64,000 nucleotides of DNA from Streptomyces sp. SCSIO 75703 (GTDB lineage Bacteria; Actinomycetota; Actinomycetes; Streptomycetales; Streptomycetaceae). Position numbers and translations under genes: made by a program. Below the pieces are notes generated by a model. It worked only from the letters and a program-made list of their open reading frames with translations, made no database searches and had not been told where the DNA came from. Positions 28,833-39,930 of this stretch are shown piece by piece. The stretch covers positions 4,092,001 through 4,156,000 of the forward strand of contig NZ_CP144555.1 of the NCBI RefSeq assembly GCF_036607905.1, given 5' to 3'. Numbering within the stretch: the stretch's first letter is position 1; every line of letters starts with the position of its first letter.

Positions 28833-29839
28833 GCCGCCTCGGCGGTTTCCCTCCTCCGGCGGGAGCCGCCTCCGCCCGCGTGGCGGCGCGCATCGATACG
28901 CGCGCGCGACGGCCAGCGCACGTCGTACGCCCAACCCAGCCGTTCGAACCAGCGGATCAGCCGGGCGCTGGAGTCGATCTGGCCGCGCTCCACACCGTGC
29001 CGCGCGGAGGTCGGGTCGGCGTGGTGCAGGTTGTGCCAGGACTCGCCGCAGGACAGGACCGCCAGCCACCACACGTTGCCCGAGCGGTCCCGCGACTTGA
29101 ACGGCCGCTTGCCCACCGCGTGGCAGATCGAGTTGATCGACCACGTGACGTGGTGCAGCAAAGCCACCCGAACGAGGGACCCCCAGAAGAAGCCGGTGAA
29201 GGCACCCCACCACGACATGGTGACCAGGCCGCCGATCAGCGCCGGCAGCGCGAGGGAGACCGCCGTCCACAGCACGAACTGGCGGGAGACCGCCCGCAGC
29301 GCCGGGTCCTTGATCAGGTCGGGGGCGTACTTGTCCTGCGGGGTCTGCTCCTCGTCGAACATCCAGGCGACGTGGGCCCACCACAGGCCCTTGAGCAGCG
29401 CCGGGACCGTCTCCCCGTACCGCCACGGCGAGTGGGGGTCGCCCTCGGCGTCGGAGAACTTGTGGTGCTTGCGGTGGTCGGCGACCCAGCGGACCAGCGG
29501 CCCCTCGACCGCCATCGAGCCGGCGATGGCCAGCGCGATCTTCAGCGGCCGCTTCGCCTTGAAGGAGCCGTGGGTGAAGTGCCGGTGGAAGCCGATCGTG
29601 ATGCCGTGGCAGCCCAGGAAGTAGAAGAAGACCATCAGGCCCAGGTCCAGCCAGCTCACGCCCCATCCCCAGGCCAGCGGCACCGCCGCCACCAGCGCGA
29701 GGAACGGGACGATGATGAAGAGCAGCAGCGAGATCTGCTCGATCGACCGCTTCTGCTCGCCACCCAGGGTGGCGGTGGCCGCGGGGGTGCCGTCGGGTGT
29801 CTTCGAAGGCTCTGGGATCACATCGGAGCGCGTGGTCAT
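28829..29839 (-). CDS. Fatty acid desaturase (delta-9 type)
   Basis: 336-residue membrane di-iron desaturase introducing a double bond in acyl chains of lipids or acyl-CoA. All three His boxes are intact: HRHFTH, HRKHH and HNLHH. Four membrane segments surround them. The basic, Gly/Arg-rich tail overlaps the start of the TetR gene. It is divergent from ppc over 342 bp that contains a candidate promoter and tandem operators. Role: membrane fluidity and acyl-chain homeostasis, under control of the co-transcribed TetR protein (inference). Confidence 0.93.
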   Translation of the reverse strand: MTTRSDVIPEPSKTPDGTPAATATLGGEQKRSIEQISLLLFIIVPFLALVAAVPLAWGWGVSWLDLGLMVFFYFLGCHGITIGFHRHFTHGSFKAKRPLKIALAIAGSMAVEGPLVRWVADHRKHHKFSDAEGDPHSPWRYGETVPALLKGLWWAHVAWMFDEEQTPQDKYAPDLIKDPALRAVSRQFVLWTAVSLALPALIGGLVTMSWWGAFTGFFWGSLVRVALLHHVTWSINSICHAVGKRPFKSRDRSGNVWWLAVLSCGESWHNLHHADPTSARHGVERGQIDSSARLIRWFERLGWAYDVRWPSRARIDARRHAGGGGSRRRRETAEAA

Positions 29840-29903
29840 GCAGGTCCCCTGTGGGGTCGAGGATGGGTGGCCGATGCCGGGCTCGGGACCGCTGCGCCGC
29901 ATC

Positions 29904-29933
29904 CCTACGGTTCCGTAACCTACGGCGACGTAA
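29904..29933. promoter_or_regulatory. Tandem operator-like repeat upstream of desaturase
   Basis: Two contiguous 15-bp units, CCTACGGTTCCGTAA and CCTACGGCGACGTAA (11 of 15 identical). Each is itself an imperfect palindrome (TACGG-N2-CCGTA and TACG-N4-CGTA). They lie 65-95 bp upstream of the desaturase ATG, just downstream of a possible promoter, the position expected for repression by the operon's TetR protein. Confidence 0.55.
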
Positions 29934-29960
29934 GTATGGCAGCGCGTCGCCCCGCGGCAA
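29933..29960 (-). promoter_or_regulatory. Candidate sigma-70-type promoter for desaturase operon
   Basis: On the minus strand TTGCCG (29960-29955) and CATACT (29938-29933) are separated by 16 bp. Transcription would start within the tandem operator repeat. No other convincing promoter was seen in the 342-bp ppc/desaturase gap; the rest holds no gene. Confidence 0.35.
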
Positions 29961-30181
29961 GAGCCCGAGAACCCGCGCGTCCCCCCGGCACCTATCCTGG
30001 AACCCGGTCGGACAGCGCGGTCCGTTCTGATGTCTTCCCGGACGTCCGCCCCGTAAGCGGCGCCCGCCGCGCGTGACGCCGTCCGGGTCCCTCCCAGACG
30101 ATCCCACCCGTCGCCCGGAACCGCTCCCCACGGCGAGCCACCCGGGCGACGCACCTTCGATCACTGCAAGGAGCCGCACCT

Positions 30182-32914
<2,733 letters not shown>

Positions 32915-32929
32915 CCCGGCCGCCGTCGG

Positions 32930-32959
32930 CCGCCCCCGGCGCCCCGCGCCCGGGGGCGG
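32930..32959. terminator. Hairpin between ppc and convergent membrane gene
   Basis: CCGCCCCCGG pairs with CCGGGGGCGG around a 10-base loop, 16 bp after the ppc stop. It could serve both converging transcripts. Confidence 0.5.
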
Positions 32960-33004
32960 TCGCCCCTGCGCCCGCCGCGGGAGGGCCCGTCCGCGCCGGG
33001 CGGC

Positions 33005-33517
33005 TCAGGCCGCGAGGAACGCCGCCGTCAGCAGGGCGACGCCCGCCCCCGCCATCAGCCAGGCGGGCCGCGTGCGGCGCAGACCGCCCGCGACCACCAC
33101 CGAGGCCAGCAGCAGGGCGCCGCCCAGCGGCACCCACGCCAGCAGCAGCCCGCCCGGACCCGAGCGCACCGCCTCGTCGCTGCTCGGCTTCACCACCACG
33201 GTGTACGTACGGCCCTCGGCCACGGCGCCGGAGTCCTCGACCACGACGCGCTCACGGGGCCGCGAGCCCTGGGACAGCGGGGTGTAGGGGCCGCCGCAGA
33301 CGCCGTCGGCGCAGCCGGTGACGGTGACGGTGCCGCGCTCGCGGCCCTGGGGCAGCATCACGTGCTGCGCGGAGCCCCAGGACGCCCACACACCCGCGAT
33401 CAGGAGCAGCGCCGTGACGGTGCCCATCGCCGCGATCCGTCCGTGGTGCAGCAGCGGGTGCGGGGGCCGGGGGGCCCGGCGGGAGCGCGCGGCGGAGGCA
33501 GGCATGGCCGGGATCAT
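33005..33517 (-). CDS. Membrane protein with extracellular loop, unknown function
   Basis: 170 residues: basic N-terminus, membrane helix about 31-52, an extracellular loop of some 70 residues with a Cys pair (GCADGVCGG), then two further helices near the C-terminus. No family recognised. The ATG at 33517 has AGG at eight bases; an ATG at 33505 is possible. It lies 63 bp downstream of the pth stop region's opposite side, in the same orientation as pth-rplY-prs but upstream-separated by no obvious operon link. Confidence 0.62.
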   Translation of the reverse strand: MIPAMPASAARSRRAPRPPHPLLHHGRIAAMGTVTALLLIAGVWASWGSAQHVMLPQGRERGTVTVTGCADGVCGGPYTPLSQGSRPRERVVVEDSGAVAEGRTYTVVVKPSSDEAVRSGPGGLLLAWVPLGGALLLASVVVAGGLRRTRPAWLMAGAGVALLTAAFLAA

Positions 33518-33580
33518 TGGCCATACCTGCGCGGCCGGTCAACCCGTCCGCTGGGCGTCGGCGGACGGGGCGGGCGGGGA

Positions 33581-34177
33581 TCAGGAGTTGTAGGCGCTCT
33601 GCGCGCGTTCCAGTCCCTCGGTCACCAGGCACTCCACGGCGTCCGCCGCGCGGTCCACGAAGTAGTCCAGTTCCTTGCGCTCCGCCGCGGAGAAGTCCCG
33701 CAGGACGAAGTCCGCCACGGGCATGCGCCCCGGCGGACGGCCGATGCCGAACCGGACCCGGAAGTACTCCGGCCCCAGGGACTTGGTGAGCGACTTCAGC
33801 CCGTTGTGCCCGTTGTCGCCGCCGCCGAGCTTGAGCCGCAGCACGCCGTAGTCGATGTCCAGTTCGTCGTGGACGGCGATCAGGCGGCCGGCGGGCACCT
33901 TGTAGAAGTCGCGCAGCGCCGTCACCGGCCCGCCCGACAGGTTCATGTACGACATGGGCTTCGCCAGCACCACCCGGCGGCCGGCCGGTCCGGGCGGGCC
34001 GACGCGGCCCTCCACCACCTGGGCCTGGGCCTTGCCGTGCCGCTTGAACTTCGCCCCCATCCGTTCCGCCAGCAGGTCCGCCACCATGAAACCGACGTTG
34101 TGCCGGTTCGAGGCGTAGTCCGGTCCCGGGTTGCCGAGTCCGGCCACCAGCCAGACGGCGTCCGCGTCGGTCGTCAC
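33581..34177 (-). CDS. pth: Peptidyl-tRNA hydrolase
   Basis: 198 residues; recycles tRNA from peptidyl-tRNA released during aborted translation. GLGNPGPDYASNRHNVGF holds the catalytic His and Asn, PMSYMNLSG and HDELDIDYG the remaining active-site residues. The GTG at 34177 has AAGGAG about nine bases upstream. It follows rplY, a pairing conserved in actinobacteria, separated here by a hairpin. Confidence 0.95.
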   Translation of the reverse strand: MTTDADAVWLVAGLGNPGPDYASNRHNVGFMVADLLAERMGAKFKRHGKAQAQVVEGRVGPPGPAGRRVVLAKPMSYMNLSGGPVTALRDFYKVPAGRLIAVHDELDIDYGVLRLKLGGGDNGHNGLKSLTKSLGPEYFRVRFGIGRPPGRMPVADFVLRDFSAAERKELDYFVDRAADAVECLVTEGLERAQSAYNS

Positions 34178-34198
34178 GTGCGTGTCTCCTTGGATAGG

Positions 34199-34236
34199 CG
34201 TCGGCCGCCGCCCCCGCACGGGAGCAGCGGCCGACG
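34199..34236 (-). terminator. Hairpin between rplY and pth
   Basis: CGTCGGCCGC and GCGGCCGACG are perfectly complementary 10-bp arms with an 18-base loop. Lying between two probably co-transcribed genes, it may act as an attenuator or processing site rather than a full terminator. Confidence 0.5.
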
Positions 34237-34254
34237 AAACGATGGCGTCCGGGC

Positions 34255-34839
34255 TCAGGCCTCGGCGCCCTCGTCCTCGCCCTCCGCGGCCTCCTCGGCC
34301 TGGGCGGCCAGGACCTGGAGCACCACGGTGTCCTCCTCGACGGAGAGGGTGACGCCCTCCGGCAGGGGGATGTCCTTGGCGAGGACCGCGGCACCGGCCG
34401 CGAGGCCCGCGATGGAGACGGTCACCTGGTCGGGGATGGCCGTGGCCTCGGCCGCGACCGGCAGTGCCGACAGGACGTACTCCAGGAGGTTGCCGCCCGG
34501 GGCGAGTTCGCCCTCGGCGACGACCGGGATCTCGACCTGGACCTGCTCGCCGCGCTTGACCAGCAGGAGGTCGATGTGCTCCAGGAAGCCCTTGATCGGG
34601 TCGCGCTGCACGGACTTCGGGATGGCGAGCTGGTTCGGGCGGCCCTCGATGTCCAGCTCGATCAGGACGTTGGAGGTGCGCAGCGCCAGCAGCAGGTCGT
34701 GGCCCGGCAGGGCCAGGTGCAGCGGGTCGGTGCCGTGCCCGTACAGGACACCGGGGACCTTGTTCTCGCGGCGGATGCGGCGGGCGGCGCCCTTGCCGAA
34801 CTCGGTGCGGGGCTCGGCGCTCAGCGTGACGTCAGCCAT
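34255..34839 (-). CDS. rplY: 50S ribosomal protein L25/general stress protein Ctc
   Basis: 194 residues; binds 5S rRNA in the large subunit. This is the long Ctc form: an N-terminal L25 domain (AEPRTEFGKGAARRIRRENKVPGVLYG) plus a beta-rich C-terminal domain and an acidic, Glu/Ala-rich tail. The ATG at 34839 has GAGGAG upstream. It lies between prs and pth as in other actinobacteria. Confidence 0.95.
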   Translation of the reverse strand: MADVTLSAEPRTEFGKGAARRIRRENKVPGVLYGHGTDPLHLALPGHDLLLALRTSNVLIELDIEGRPNQLAIPKSVQRDPIKGFLEHIDLLLVKRGEQVQVEIPVVAEGELAPGGNLLEYVLSALPVAAEATAIPDQVTVSIAGLAAGAAVLAKDIPLPEGVTLSVEEDTVVLQVLAAQAEEAAEGEDEGAEA

Positions 34840-34929
34840 GATCACTCCTCGTAGGAAATCGGGAACGGACGTGGTCACCCGGCCACGAACGGCCTGCTAC
34901 GAAGAGCGCGTCGATTACGGACCGCCGGA

Positions 34930-34998
34930 CTCGTGGACACGAGTACGGCCTCCCTCGCCGAGCAACTCGGGCAGTCTACTCGGAGCGGGAGGCCGTAC
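34930..34998 (-). terminator. Double hairpin between prs and rplY
   Basis: A perfect 12-bp inverted repeat (GTACGGCCTCCC at 34943-34954 with GGGAGGCCGTAC at 34987-34998, 32-base loop) adjoins a second short palindrome CTCGTG-GA-CACGAG (34930-34943). Together they could terminate prs transcription or form a structured leader for rplY. Confidence 0.55.
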
Positions 34999-35021
34999 CC
35001 AAAACGATCGACGAGTGGTGC

Positions 35022-35996
35022 CTACTGCTCGTCGAAGAGGCTGGTCACCGAGCCGTCCTCGAACACCTCGCGCACCGCGCGCGCGATGGTCGGGGCGATG
35101 TGGAGCACGGTGATCTTGTCCAGCTCCAGCTCGTTCGGCGTCGGCAGGGTGTCGGTGAGGACGAACTCGCTCACCTTGGAGTTCTTCAGCCGGTCCGCGG
35201 CCGGGCCGGAGAGCACGCCGTGCGTGGCCGTCACGATGACGTCCTCCGCGCCGTGCGCGAACAGGGCGTCCGCCGCGGCGCAGATGGTGCCGCCGGTGTC
35301 GATCATGTCGTCCACCAGCACGCAGATCCGGCCGTCCACGTGGCCGACGACCTCGTGCACGGTCACCTGGTTCGCCACGTCCTTGTCGCGCCGCTTGTGC
35401 ACGATCGCCAGCGGGGCGCCGAGCCGGTCGCACCAGCGGTCGGCCACGCGCACGCGGCCGGCGTCCGGGGAGACCACCGTCAGCTTGGAGCGGTCGACCT
35501 TGGCGCCCACGTAGTCCGCCAGCAGCGGCAGCGCGAACAGGTGGTCCACCGGGCCGTCGAAGAAGCCCTGGATCTGGTCCGTGTGCAGGTCGACGGTGAG
35601 GATGCGGTCCGCGCCGGCCGTCTTCATCAGATCGGCGATCAGACGGGCCGAGATCGGCTCGCGTCCGCGGTGCTTCTTGTCCTGCCGCGCGTAGCCGTAG
35701 AAGGGCACGATGACGGTGATGGAGCGGGCCGACGCGCGCTTGAGCGCGTCGATCATGATGAGCTGCTCCATGATCCACTTATTGATCGGAGCCGTGTGGC
35801 TCTGCATCAGGAAGCAGTCCGCGCCCCGCGCCGACTCCTGGTAGCGCACGTAGATCTCGCCGTTGGCGAAGTCGAACGCCTTCGTCGGGACGACGCCGAC
35901 CCCCAACTGCTGGGCGACCTCCTCGGCAAGCTCGGGGTGGGCGCGGCCGGAGAAGAACATCATCTTCTTCTCGCCGGTCGTCTTGATCCCGGTCAC
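35022..35996 (-). CDS. prs: Ribose-phosphate pyrophosphokinase
   Basis: 324 residues; makes PRPP from ribose-5-phosphate and ATP for nucleotide, His and Trp synthesis. FSGRAHPELAEEVA begins the family domain, VTVDLHTDQIQGFF and VVSPDAGRVRVA are conserved blocks, and VLVDDMIDTGGTI is the PRPP-binding loop. The GTG at 35996 has GAGGAG upstream. It lies 131 bp after glmU on the same strand. Confidence 0.96.
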   Translation of the reverse strand: MTGIKTTGEKKMMFFSGRAHPELAEEVAQQLGVGVVPTKAFDFANGEIYVRYQESARGADCFLMQSHTAPINKWIMEQLIMIDALKRASARSITVIVPFYGYARQDKKHRGREPISARLIADLMKTAGADRILTVDLHTDQIQGFFDGPVDHLFALPLLADYVGAKVDRSKLTVVSPDAGRVRVADRWCDRLGAPLAIVHKRRDKDVANQVTVHEVVGHVDGRICVLVDDMIDTGGTICAAADALFAHGAEDVIVTATHGVLSGPAADRLKNSKVSEFVLTDTLPTPNELELDKITVLHIAPTIARAVREVFEDGSVTSLFDEQ

Positions 35997-36127
35997 AGCA
36001 CTTTCTCCTCAGAGGTTCGCAGCTGAGCGTCACAACGGTCTCCCGGCTGGGCCCGGGAGGCGGATCAGCTGGTGGGTGCGGATGTGCACTTATCACGGTA
36101 CGCCCAGTTCGACGCACCGGTTTCCGG

Positions 36128-37576
36128 TCAGTCTTCGCCGTCCGGCCGGCGGGACGCCGTCTCGGCGGCCTTCGCCGCCGCGCTTCCGGGGCGCTTGCGG
36201 GCCACCCACCCCTCGATATTCCGCTGCTGACCACGGGCCACGGCCAGGGAACCGGCCGGTACGTCCTTCGTGATCACGGAGCCCGCGGCGGTGTAGGCGC
36301 CGTCCCCGATGGTGACAGGCGCCACAAACATGTTGTCCGAGCCCGTCTTGCAGTGCGAGCCGACGGTGGTGTGGTGCTTGTGCTCCCCGTCGTAGTTCAC
36401 GAACACGCTGGCGGCGCCGATGTTCGTGTGGTCGCCGATGGTCGCGTCGCCCACGTAGGACAGGTGCGGGATCTTGGTGCCCTCGCCGATGCAGGCGTTC
36501 TTCGTCTCCACGTAGGTGCCGACCTTCGCCGCGGGCCCGAGCCGGGTCCCCGGCCGCAGGTACGCGTACGGGCCCACCGTCGCCCCCTCGCCCACCTCGG
36601 CGCCGACCGCGACCGTGTTGTCCACCCGGGCGCCCGCGCCGACGCGGGTGTCGGTCAGCCGGGAGTTCGGGCCGACCTCCGCGCCCTCGGCCAGGTGCGT
36701 CGTGCCGTGCAGTTGCGTGCCCGGGTGGACGACCGCGTCCCGCTCGAAGGTGACGCTCACGTCGACCCAGGTCGTCGCCGGGTCCACCACGGTCACGCCG
36801 GCCAGCATCGCGGCGGTCAGCAGCCGGTCGTTGAGGACGCGCCGGGCCTCGGAGAGCTGCACCCGGTTGTTGATGCCCGCGATCTCCCGGTGGTCGGCGG
36901 CGACCGAGGCGCCCACCCGGTGCCCGGCCTCGCGCAGGATGCCGAGGACGTCGGTGAGGTACTCCTCGCCCTGGCTGTTGTCGGTGCGCACCTTGCCGAG
37001 CGCCTCCGCGAGCAGCCGCCCGTCGAACGCGAACACCCCGGAGTTGATCTCGCGGATGGCCCGCTGCGACTCCGAGGCGTCCTTGTGCTCCACGATCGCG
37101 GTGACCGCGCCCGAGGCGCCGTCCCGCACGATGCGGCCGTACCCGGTCGCGTCCGGCACCTCGGCGGTGAGCACGGTCACCGCGTTGCCGTCGGCGCCGT
37201 GCGTGGCGGACAGGGCCGCGAGGGTCTCGGCGGTCAGCAGCGGGGTGTCGCCGCAGACCACGACCACGGTGCCGTCGACCGTGCCGCCCAGCTCCTCCAG
37301 CCCCCGGCGCACGGCGTGTCCGGTGCCGTTCTGCTCCTCCTGCACGGCCGTCCGCGCCTCGGGCGCGATCGCCGCGAGGTGCCCGGCGACCTGCTCGCGG
37401 GCGTGTCCCACGACCACGACGAGGTGCTCCGGGCGCAGCGCGCCGGCGGCGGCCAGGACGTGACCGACCAGGGACCGGCCGCACAGCTCGTGCAGGACCT
37501 TGGGAGTGGCCGATTTCATACGGGTGCCCTCACCCGCTGCGAGGACGACGACGGCTGCCGGGCGGTTGGCGCTCAC
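36128..37576 (-). CDS. glmU: Bifunctional GlcNAc-1-P uridyltransferase / GlcN-1-P acetyltransferase
   Basis: 482 residues; makes UDP-GlcNAc for peptidoglycan. The N-terminal pyrophosphorylase has VLAAGEGTRMKS, EEQNGTGHA and VVCGDTPLL; the C-terminal left-handed beta-helix shows hexapeptide repeats from about residue 260 and VNYDGEHKHHT. The GTG at 37576 has AAGGG at eight bases; upstream in-frame codons to 37711 are read-through into the tRNA side and are not supported. The tRNA-Gln lies 124 bp upstream on the same strand. Confidence 0.96.
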   Translation of the reverse strand: MSANRPAAVVVLAAGEGTRMKSATPKVLHELCGRSLVGHVLAAAGALRPEHLVVVVGHAREQVAGHLAAIAPEARTAVQEEQNGTGHAVRRGLEELGGTVDGTVVVVCGDTPLLTAETLAALSATHGADGNAVTVLTAEVPDATGYGRIVRDGASGAVTAIVEHKDASESQRAIREINSGVFAFDGRLLAEALGKVRTDNSQGEEYLTDVLGILREAGHRVGASVAADHREIAGINNRVQLSEARRVLNDRLLTAAMLAGVTVVDPATTWVDVSVTFERDAVVHPGTQLHGTTHLAEGAEVGPNSRLTDTRVGAGARVDNTVAVGAEVGEGATVGPYAYLRPGTRLGPAAKVGTYVETKNACIGEGTKIPHLSYVGDATIGDHTNIGAASVFVNYDGEHKHHTTVGSHCKTGSDNMFVAPVTIGDGAYTAAGSVITKDVPAGSLAVARGQQRNIEGWVARKRPGSAAAKAAETASRRPDGED

Positions 37577-37700
37577 GGAATGCCCTTCGGCTTTGAGGGG
37601 GTGGGACGACACCCGCAGGATACCGGGGCGCTTCCGGGCCGACATGCGAGTGGGCCCCGACGGTGCTGTCGGGGCCCCTGGTACGGCTGTCGCGCGCTGG

Positions 37701-37773
37701 CTCCCCCGCAAGGATTCGAACCTTGTCCTGCTGGTACCAAAAACCAGTGTGCTGCCAGTTACACCACGGGGGA
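37701..37773 (-). tRNA. tRNA-Gln (anticodon UUG)
   Basis: Read on the minus strand, the acceptor stem TCCCCCG pairs with CGGGGGA, followed by discriminator G with no encoded CCA. The anticodon arm is CTGGT-TTTTGGT-ACCAG with anticodon TTG in the loop, decoding CAA. The T arm is AAGG-TTCGAAT-CCTT. The cloverleaf is complete. Confidence 0.95.
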
Positions 37774-37909
37774 CGGCGCGTCAGACCTTACCGGAGTCGC
37801 GTCCCGGGGACAGCAGCGACGGCCGGGCCCCGGCCACCGGCCCCGGCACGCGCTCCGGTCCGGGAATGTCACCCCGGGGACGCCCGCGCGCGCCCGTAGT
37901 CTGGGAGGC

Positions 37910-39226
37910 ATGACCACGACGGGGGAAGACCACGCACCGGCCCGGGGCGGGCCCTGGTGGTGGGACCGGCGGCGCGGCGCGGTGCTCGATGCGGGCCTCG
38001 CCGTCGCGTCCGCCCTGGAATGCGCGGTGGAGGGGGTCCCGTTCGCGCGGGACGCGGGCATCCCGGCGACGGCCGGTGTCCTGTTCGGGCTGCTGGCCGG
38101 CTCGGTGCTGGTGGTGCGGCGCAAATGGCCCATCGCGGTCGTCCTGGTGACGATCGCCGTCACACCGGCCCAGATGGGCGTCCTCATGGGCGTCGTCGGC
38201 CTCTACACCCTGGCCGCCTCGGAGCTGCCGCGCCGGATCATCGCCTCGCTGGCGGGAATGTCCCTGCTGGGCACGCTGATCGTCACCTATGTACAGGTGC
38301 GGCAGGACATGGCGCGCGAGGACCTGGGGATCGGCGAGTGGTTCGTGCCGTTCGCCTCGATCACCACCTCGCTCGGCATGACGGCTCCGCCGGTGCTGCT
38401 CGGCATGTACGTCGGCGCCCGGCGGCGGCTGATGGAGAGCCTGCGCGAACGCGCGGACAGCCTGGAGCGGGAGCTGCAACTGCTCGCCGAGCGGGCCGAG
38501 GAGCGGGCCGAGTGGGCCCGCAACGAGGAGCGGACCCGGATCGCCCGCGAGATGCACGACGTCGTCGCGCACCGGGTGAGCCTCATGGTGGTGCACGCCG
38601 CCGCCCTCCAGGCCGTCGCCCGCAAGGACCCCGAGAAGGCGGTGCGCAACGCGGCGCTGGTGGGGGACATGGGCCGGCAGGCGCTGACCGAACTGCGCGA
38701 GATGCTCGGCGTGCTGCGCAGCGGGAGCGACGTCCCGCGCGAGCGGACGCCGGTGCCGCTGGCGGCGGTGGGCGCGGCGGCCGCGGCGGCGGCCTCGCGG
38801 GCGGCCGAGGACGAGGTCCGCGCGGCCGAGGGGCCCTGGCTGTCGGAGCTGGACGTGCTGATCGGCCAGTCGGCGGCGGCCGGCATGGTCGTCGCCCTCT
38901 CCGTCGAGGGGGAGCAGCGGGCGTACGCGCCCGAGGTGGAGCAGACGGCGTTCCGGGTGGTGCAGGAGGCGCTGACCAACGTCCACAAGCACGCGGCGGG
39001 GGCGAAGACGCACGTACGGCTCGCGCACCGGGTCTCCGAGATCGCCATGCAGGTCGAGAACGAGCCCCCGCCGGAGGCCGCCTCGGCGTCCTCGGCGCGG
39101 CTGCCCTCGGGCGGCAACGGGCTGGTCGGGATGAGGGAGCGGGTCTCCGCGCTGGGCGGCGCGTTCGTGTCGGGGCCGACCGACGCGGGGGGCTTCCGGG
39201 TGTCGGCGGTGATCCCGGCGGCGTAG
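37910..39226 (+). CDS. NarL-type sensor histidine kinase (orphan)
   Basis: 438 residues. Four or five membrane helices (about 20-140) with short loops, then a coiled region, a HisKA_3 dimerisation segment with the phospho-accepting His in REMHDVVAHRVSLM, and an HATPase domain with FRVVQEALTNVHKHA (N box) and GNGLVGMRERVSALGG (G box). Some 25 Ala-rich residues separate the two. No response regulator gene is adjacent, so its partner is elsewhere. The ATG at 37910 has GGGAGG only one base away, so the exact start is uncertain. Confidence 0.9.
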   Translation: MTTTGEDHAPARGGPWWWDRRRGAVLDAGLAVASALECAVEGVPFARDAGIPATAGVLFGLLAGSVLVVRRKWPIAVVLVTIAVTPAQMGVLMGVVGLYTLAASELPRRIIASLAGMSLLGTLIVTYVQVRQDMAREDLGIGEWFVPFASITTSLGMTAPPVLLGMYVGARRRLMESLRERADSLERELQLLAERAEERAEWARNEERTRIAREMHDVVAHRVSLMVVHAAALQAVARKDPEKAVRNAALVGDMGRQALTELREMLGVLRSGSDVPRERTPVPLAAVGAAAAAAASRAAEDEVRAAEGPWLSELDVLIGQSAAAGMVVALSVEGEQRAYAPEVEQTAFRVVQEALTNVHKHAAGAKTHVRLAHRVSEIAMQVENEPPPEAASASSARLPSGGNGLVGMRERVSALGGAFVSGPTDAGGFRVSAVIPAA

Positions 39227-39380
39227 ACCGGGCGGAGCCGGGCGGGCCGTGCGAGCGCCGGGGCCGGGTCGTGCGGGCCGGGCCGCGGGTGCCGGGCGGT
39301 GCCTCGGCGGCGGAGGGCTCCGACGGGGGCGCCGGGCGGGCGGCGGTGCCTGTCGGACGTGCCGGGGCGGGGAGCGGTGC

Positions 39381-39875
39381 TCAGCCCAGGGTGAGGCGGT
39401 CCGGGCGGGTGCCGGCGACGAGGGCGGTGAGCGCCTGGTCGATGTCGGCGCCGAGGTACCAGTCGCCGGTGTGGTCGAGGGCGTAGACGCGGCCCTCGGC
39501 GTCGATGGCGAGCAGCGCCCGCGTGTCGGTCTCGGCGCCGATCGGGCAGGTCTCGGTGCCGAGGGCGCGGCCGAGGTCGCCGAGGGTGCGCGCCATGTGC
39601 AGTCCGTGCAGCGGGTCGAGGTCGAGCGCGGCCGGGGCGATCTGCCGGCCGGGCCCCGCGGGGGCGATCCGCAGGCCGCCGAACTCGGCCCACGCCTCGA
39701 CGGCGGCGGGGAAGACGGCGTGCCGGTGGCCTGCGGGCGAGGTGTGCTCGCGCAGGGTGTCGGCCCAGATCTCGGCCTGCTTGATGTCCCAGCGGCCCGG
39801 CTGCCAGCCGGCGTCGCGCAGCGCGGCGTCGACGGGTGCGGGGAAGCGGGTGGTGGAGGTGCGGTCGGCGTGCAT
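39381..39875 (-). CDS. SUKH-3 family protein, probable immunity protein
   Basis: 164 residues. RFPAPVDAALRDAGWQPGRW at the N-terminus, FGGLRI in the middle and LLAIDAEGRVYALDHTGDWYLGADIDQALTALV at the C-terminus fit SUKH-3 immunity proteins, here described by position at roughly 8-30, 65-70 and 120-152. SUKH proteins bind and neutralise nucleic-acid-targeting toxins. It lies 55 bp downstream of a YwqJ-type deaminase gene on the same strand, the arrangement expected of an immunity gene. Confidence 0.8.
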   Translation of the reverse strand: MHADRTSTTRFPAPVDAALRDAGWQPGRWDIKQAEIWADTLREHTSPAGHRHAVFPAAVEAWAEFGGLRIAPAGPGRQIAPAALDLDPLHGLHMARTLGDLGRALGTETCPIGAETDTRALLAIDAEGRVYALDHTGDWYLGADIDQALTALVAGTRPDRLTLG

Positions 39876-39930
39876 CTGCCTTTGGTTCGTCTCGTGCGTC
39901 CGGTCGGTGCGGCCCCGTGGGGAGCGGCCG

